Part shown: piece by piece, positions 32,157 through 33,130 of the stretch | How positions within the stretch are numbered: the stretch's first letter is position 1 | How the letters are laid out: the number at the start of each line of letters is the position of its first letter | Source: a bacterium | GTDB taxonomy: Bacteria > Desulfobacterota > Binatia > HRBIN30 > CADEER01 | DNA: 33,130 nucleotides | Direction: 5' to 3' | Assembly: GCA_030430165.1 (NCBI GenBank) | Contig: JAUIGL010000072.1 | Span: 1 to 33,130, forward strand | Made by a program: the position numbers and the translations under genes | Notes under the pieces: generated by a model | What the model was told of the DNA's origin: nothing | Seen by the model: the letters and a program-made list of their open reading frames with translations, nothing else | The model's database searches: none

Positions 32157-33130
32157 ATGAAACTTCAACGCGACATGGGACAAGCGGCGGCGATTCGGCC
32201 GCTGCGCGACGTTCCCAAGTGGGACCGCTCCGCCGACGTCGTCGTCGTCGGGCTCGGCGCCGCGGGGTGCTGCGCCGCGGTCGAGGCGGCCGAAGCGGGC
32301 ATGGAGGTTCTCGCCCTCGAGCGGATGAGCGGTGGCGGCGGGACGTCGGCTCTGTCGACCGGCCAACTGTACATCGGTGGCGGCACGCCGATCCAGGAGG
32401 CCTGCGGCTTCTCGGATTCGCCGGAGGAAATGTACAAGTACTTGATGGCGACCTGCGGGCCCGGCGAGGACGAGGCCAAGATTCGCATGTACTGCGATTT
32501 CAGCGTCGGCCACTACCACTGGCTGGTCGACCACGGCGTGCCATTCAAGGAATCGTACTATGGAGACGGGTCCTACACCCCGACCGACGACTGCCTGAGC
32601 TTCTCCGGCAGCGAGCAATCGCATCCGTACCGCGACATCGCCAAGCCGGCGCCGCGCGGCCACACGGTTCAGGAAGACGGGATCGAAGCCGGCGGCCAGC
32701 TGATGCGCAGCCTGATTGCCGCGGTCGGCGCAACGACTACGCAGGTACAAGAGGATAGCCTGGTGAAGACCCTCGTCGTCGACGACGGGCACCGGGTGGT
32801 CGGCTGCGTCGTCCGCCACGAAGGCGCCGAGCAGCTGATCGAAGCACGCCGCGGAGTGATTCTCTGCGCCGGCGGCTTCATCAACAACCGCGAGATGGTG
32901 CACCACTACGCCCCCGAGCTGTGGCGCTGCCGTTACCGCGCCGCCAGCGACGGTGACGACGGACGCGGAATCCGCATGGGCATGGGCGCCGGCGGCGCCG
33001 CCAAGCGCATGGAGACCGGTTGCATCGTCCTGCCCTATACCGTGCCGAAGAAGCTGATGAACGGCATCATGGTCAACAAGCGCGGCATGCGCTTCATCAA
33101 CGAAGACCTCTACCAGACGACGGTCGGCGA
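32157..33130 (+). CDS. FAD-dependent oxidoreductase, KstD/fumarate-reductase family (3' partial)
   Basis: 324 codons are visible and the gene runs off the right edge. The dinucleotide-binding motif is VVVVGLGAAGCCAAVEAAEAG with Glu at the end of the second strand (given as adjoining motifs VVVVGLGAAG and AAEAG). Further flavoprotein motifs are GGGGTSALSTGQLYIGGG, RGVILCAGGFINN and a NKRGMRFINED segment typical of this family. It is related in fold to the KstD-like protein at 11737, but the N-terminal extension and SHPYRDIAKPAPRGH are different, so it is a paralogue with another substrate. The ATG at 32157 lacks a clear ribosome-binding site; 32175 is an alternative. It probably dehydrogenates or reduces a cyclic ketone or enoate. 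Confidence 0.82.
   Translation, partial: MKLQRDMGQAAAIRPLRDVPKWDRSADVVVVGLGAAGCCAAVEAAEAGMEVLALERMSGGGGTSALSTGQLYIGGGTPIQEACGFSDSPEEMYKYLMATCGPGEDEAKIRMYCDFSVGHYHWLVDHGVPFKESYYGDGSYTPTDDCLSFSGSEQSHPYRDIAKPAPRGHTVQEDGIEAGGQLMRSLIAAVGATTTQVQEDSLVKTLVVDDGHRVVGCVVRHEGAEQLIEARRGVILCAGGFINNREMVHHYAPELWRCRYRAASDGDDGRGIRMGMGAGGAAKRMETGCIVLPYTVPKKLMNGIMVNKRGMRFINEDLYQTTVG

Noticed and set aside
31260..32906. 548-codon minus-strand frame
   Set aside because: It runs antisense through the crotonase, the GGGTAC repeat and the flavoprotein, all better supported.
1..33130. tRNA, rRNA or insertion sequence genes
   Set aside because: I looked for TPsiC-like GGTTCGAATCC sequences, rRNA-like stretches and transposase motifs by eye and found none; covariance or profile searches were not possible.

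Overview
The window is GC-rich and looks like a Gram-negative bacterium with an outer membrane (TonB-dependent receptor, lipobox protein) that probably also uses coenzyme F420 (LLM-class oxidoreductase). The dockerin-like calcium loops in front of FG-GAP repeats, the Thr-Pro stalk protein and the abundance of acyl-CoA chemistry remind me of environmental delta-proteobacterial or Binatota-type genomes. That placement is a guess from gene style, not a measurement.

Layout. 1-2.3 kb: the 3' part of a surface protein with a 68-unit Thr-Pro-Thr-x stalk, then a lipoprotein. 2.3-11.3 kb: a thiamine-diphosphate acyl-CoA lyase, a family III CoA-transferase, an IpdF-like SDR, a small Cys-rich exported protein, a FadE30-like acyl-CoA dehydrogenase and a two-domain CoA-transferase fusion. 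11.7-16.2 kb: a KstD-like flavoprotein and a TonB receptor. 16.7-19.1 kb: a secreted dockerin/FG-GAP double propeller. 19.3-24.9 kb: a defence island. 25.1-33.1 kb: a second acyl-CoA block on the minus strand (acyl-CoA dehydrogenase, alpha-methylacyl-CoA racemase-like protein, two MaoC-fold proteins, a second acyl-CoA dehydrogenase), then on the plus strand an F420-type oxidoreductase, an isomerase-type crotonase and the start of another FAD-dependent oxidoreductase.

The metabolic genes fit degradation of a steroid or related polycyclic isoprenoid: KstD-type 1-dehydrogenation, racemase plus paired dehydrogenase and hydratase for the side chain, and IpdF/FadE30-type steps for the last rings. 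A shared 14-bp palindrome (CAAACG-NN-CGTTTG, PsrA/TetR style) lies upstream of the KstD-like gene and between the divergent dehydrogenase and F420 genes, suggesting one acyl-CoA-responsive regulator.

The defence island holds a CBASS: a DUF2188 small protein, a CD-NTase ending in Gly-Gly, a stand-alone E2-like protein and, unusually, a convergent TIR-STING effector. Beside it is a PIN toxin with an Xre/ImmA-IrrE-peptidase partner.

Almost every intergenic gap carries an elaborate inverted repeat. Several unrelated families share one design: two mirrored arms, each made of short imperfect tandem repeats or of a string of hairpins. One family consists of perfect hairpins with GNA triloops followed by TTGGGAC in a fixed polarity, and arrays of it bracket the defence island in opposite orientation. 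Another ends in DnaA-box-like sequences. These repeats are the least explained part of the window.
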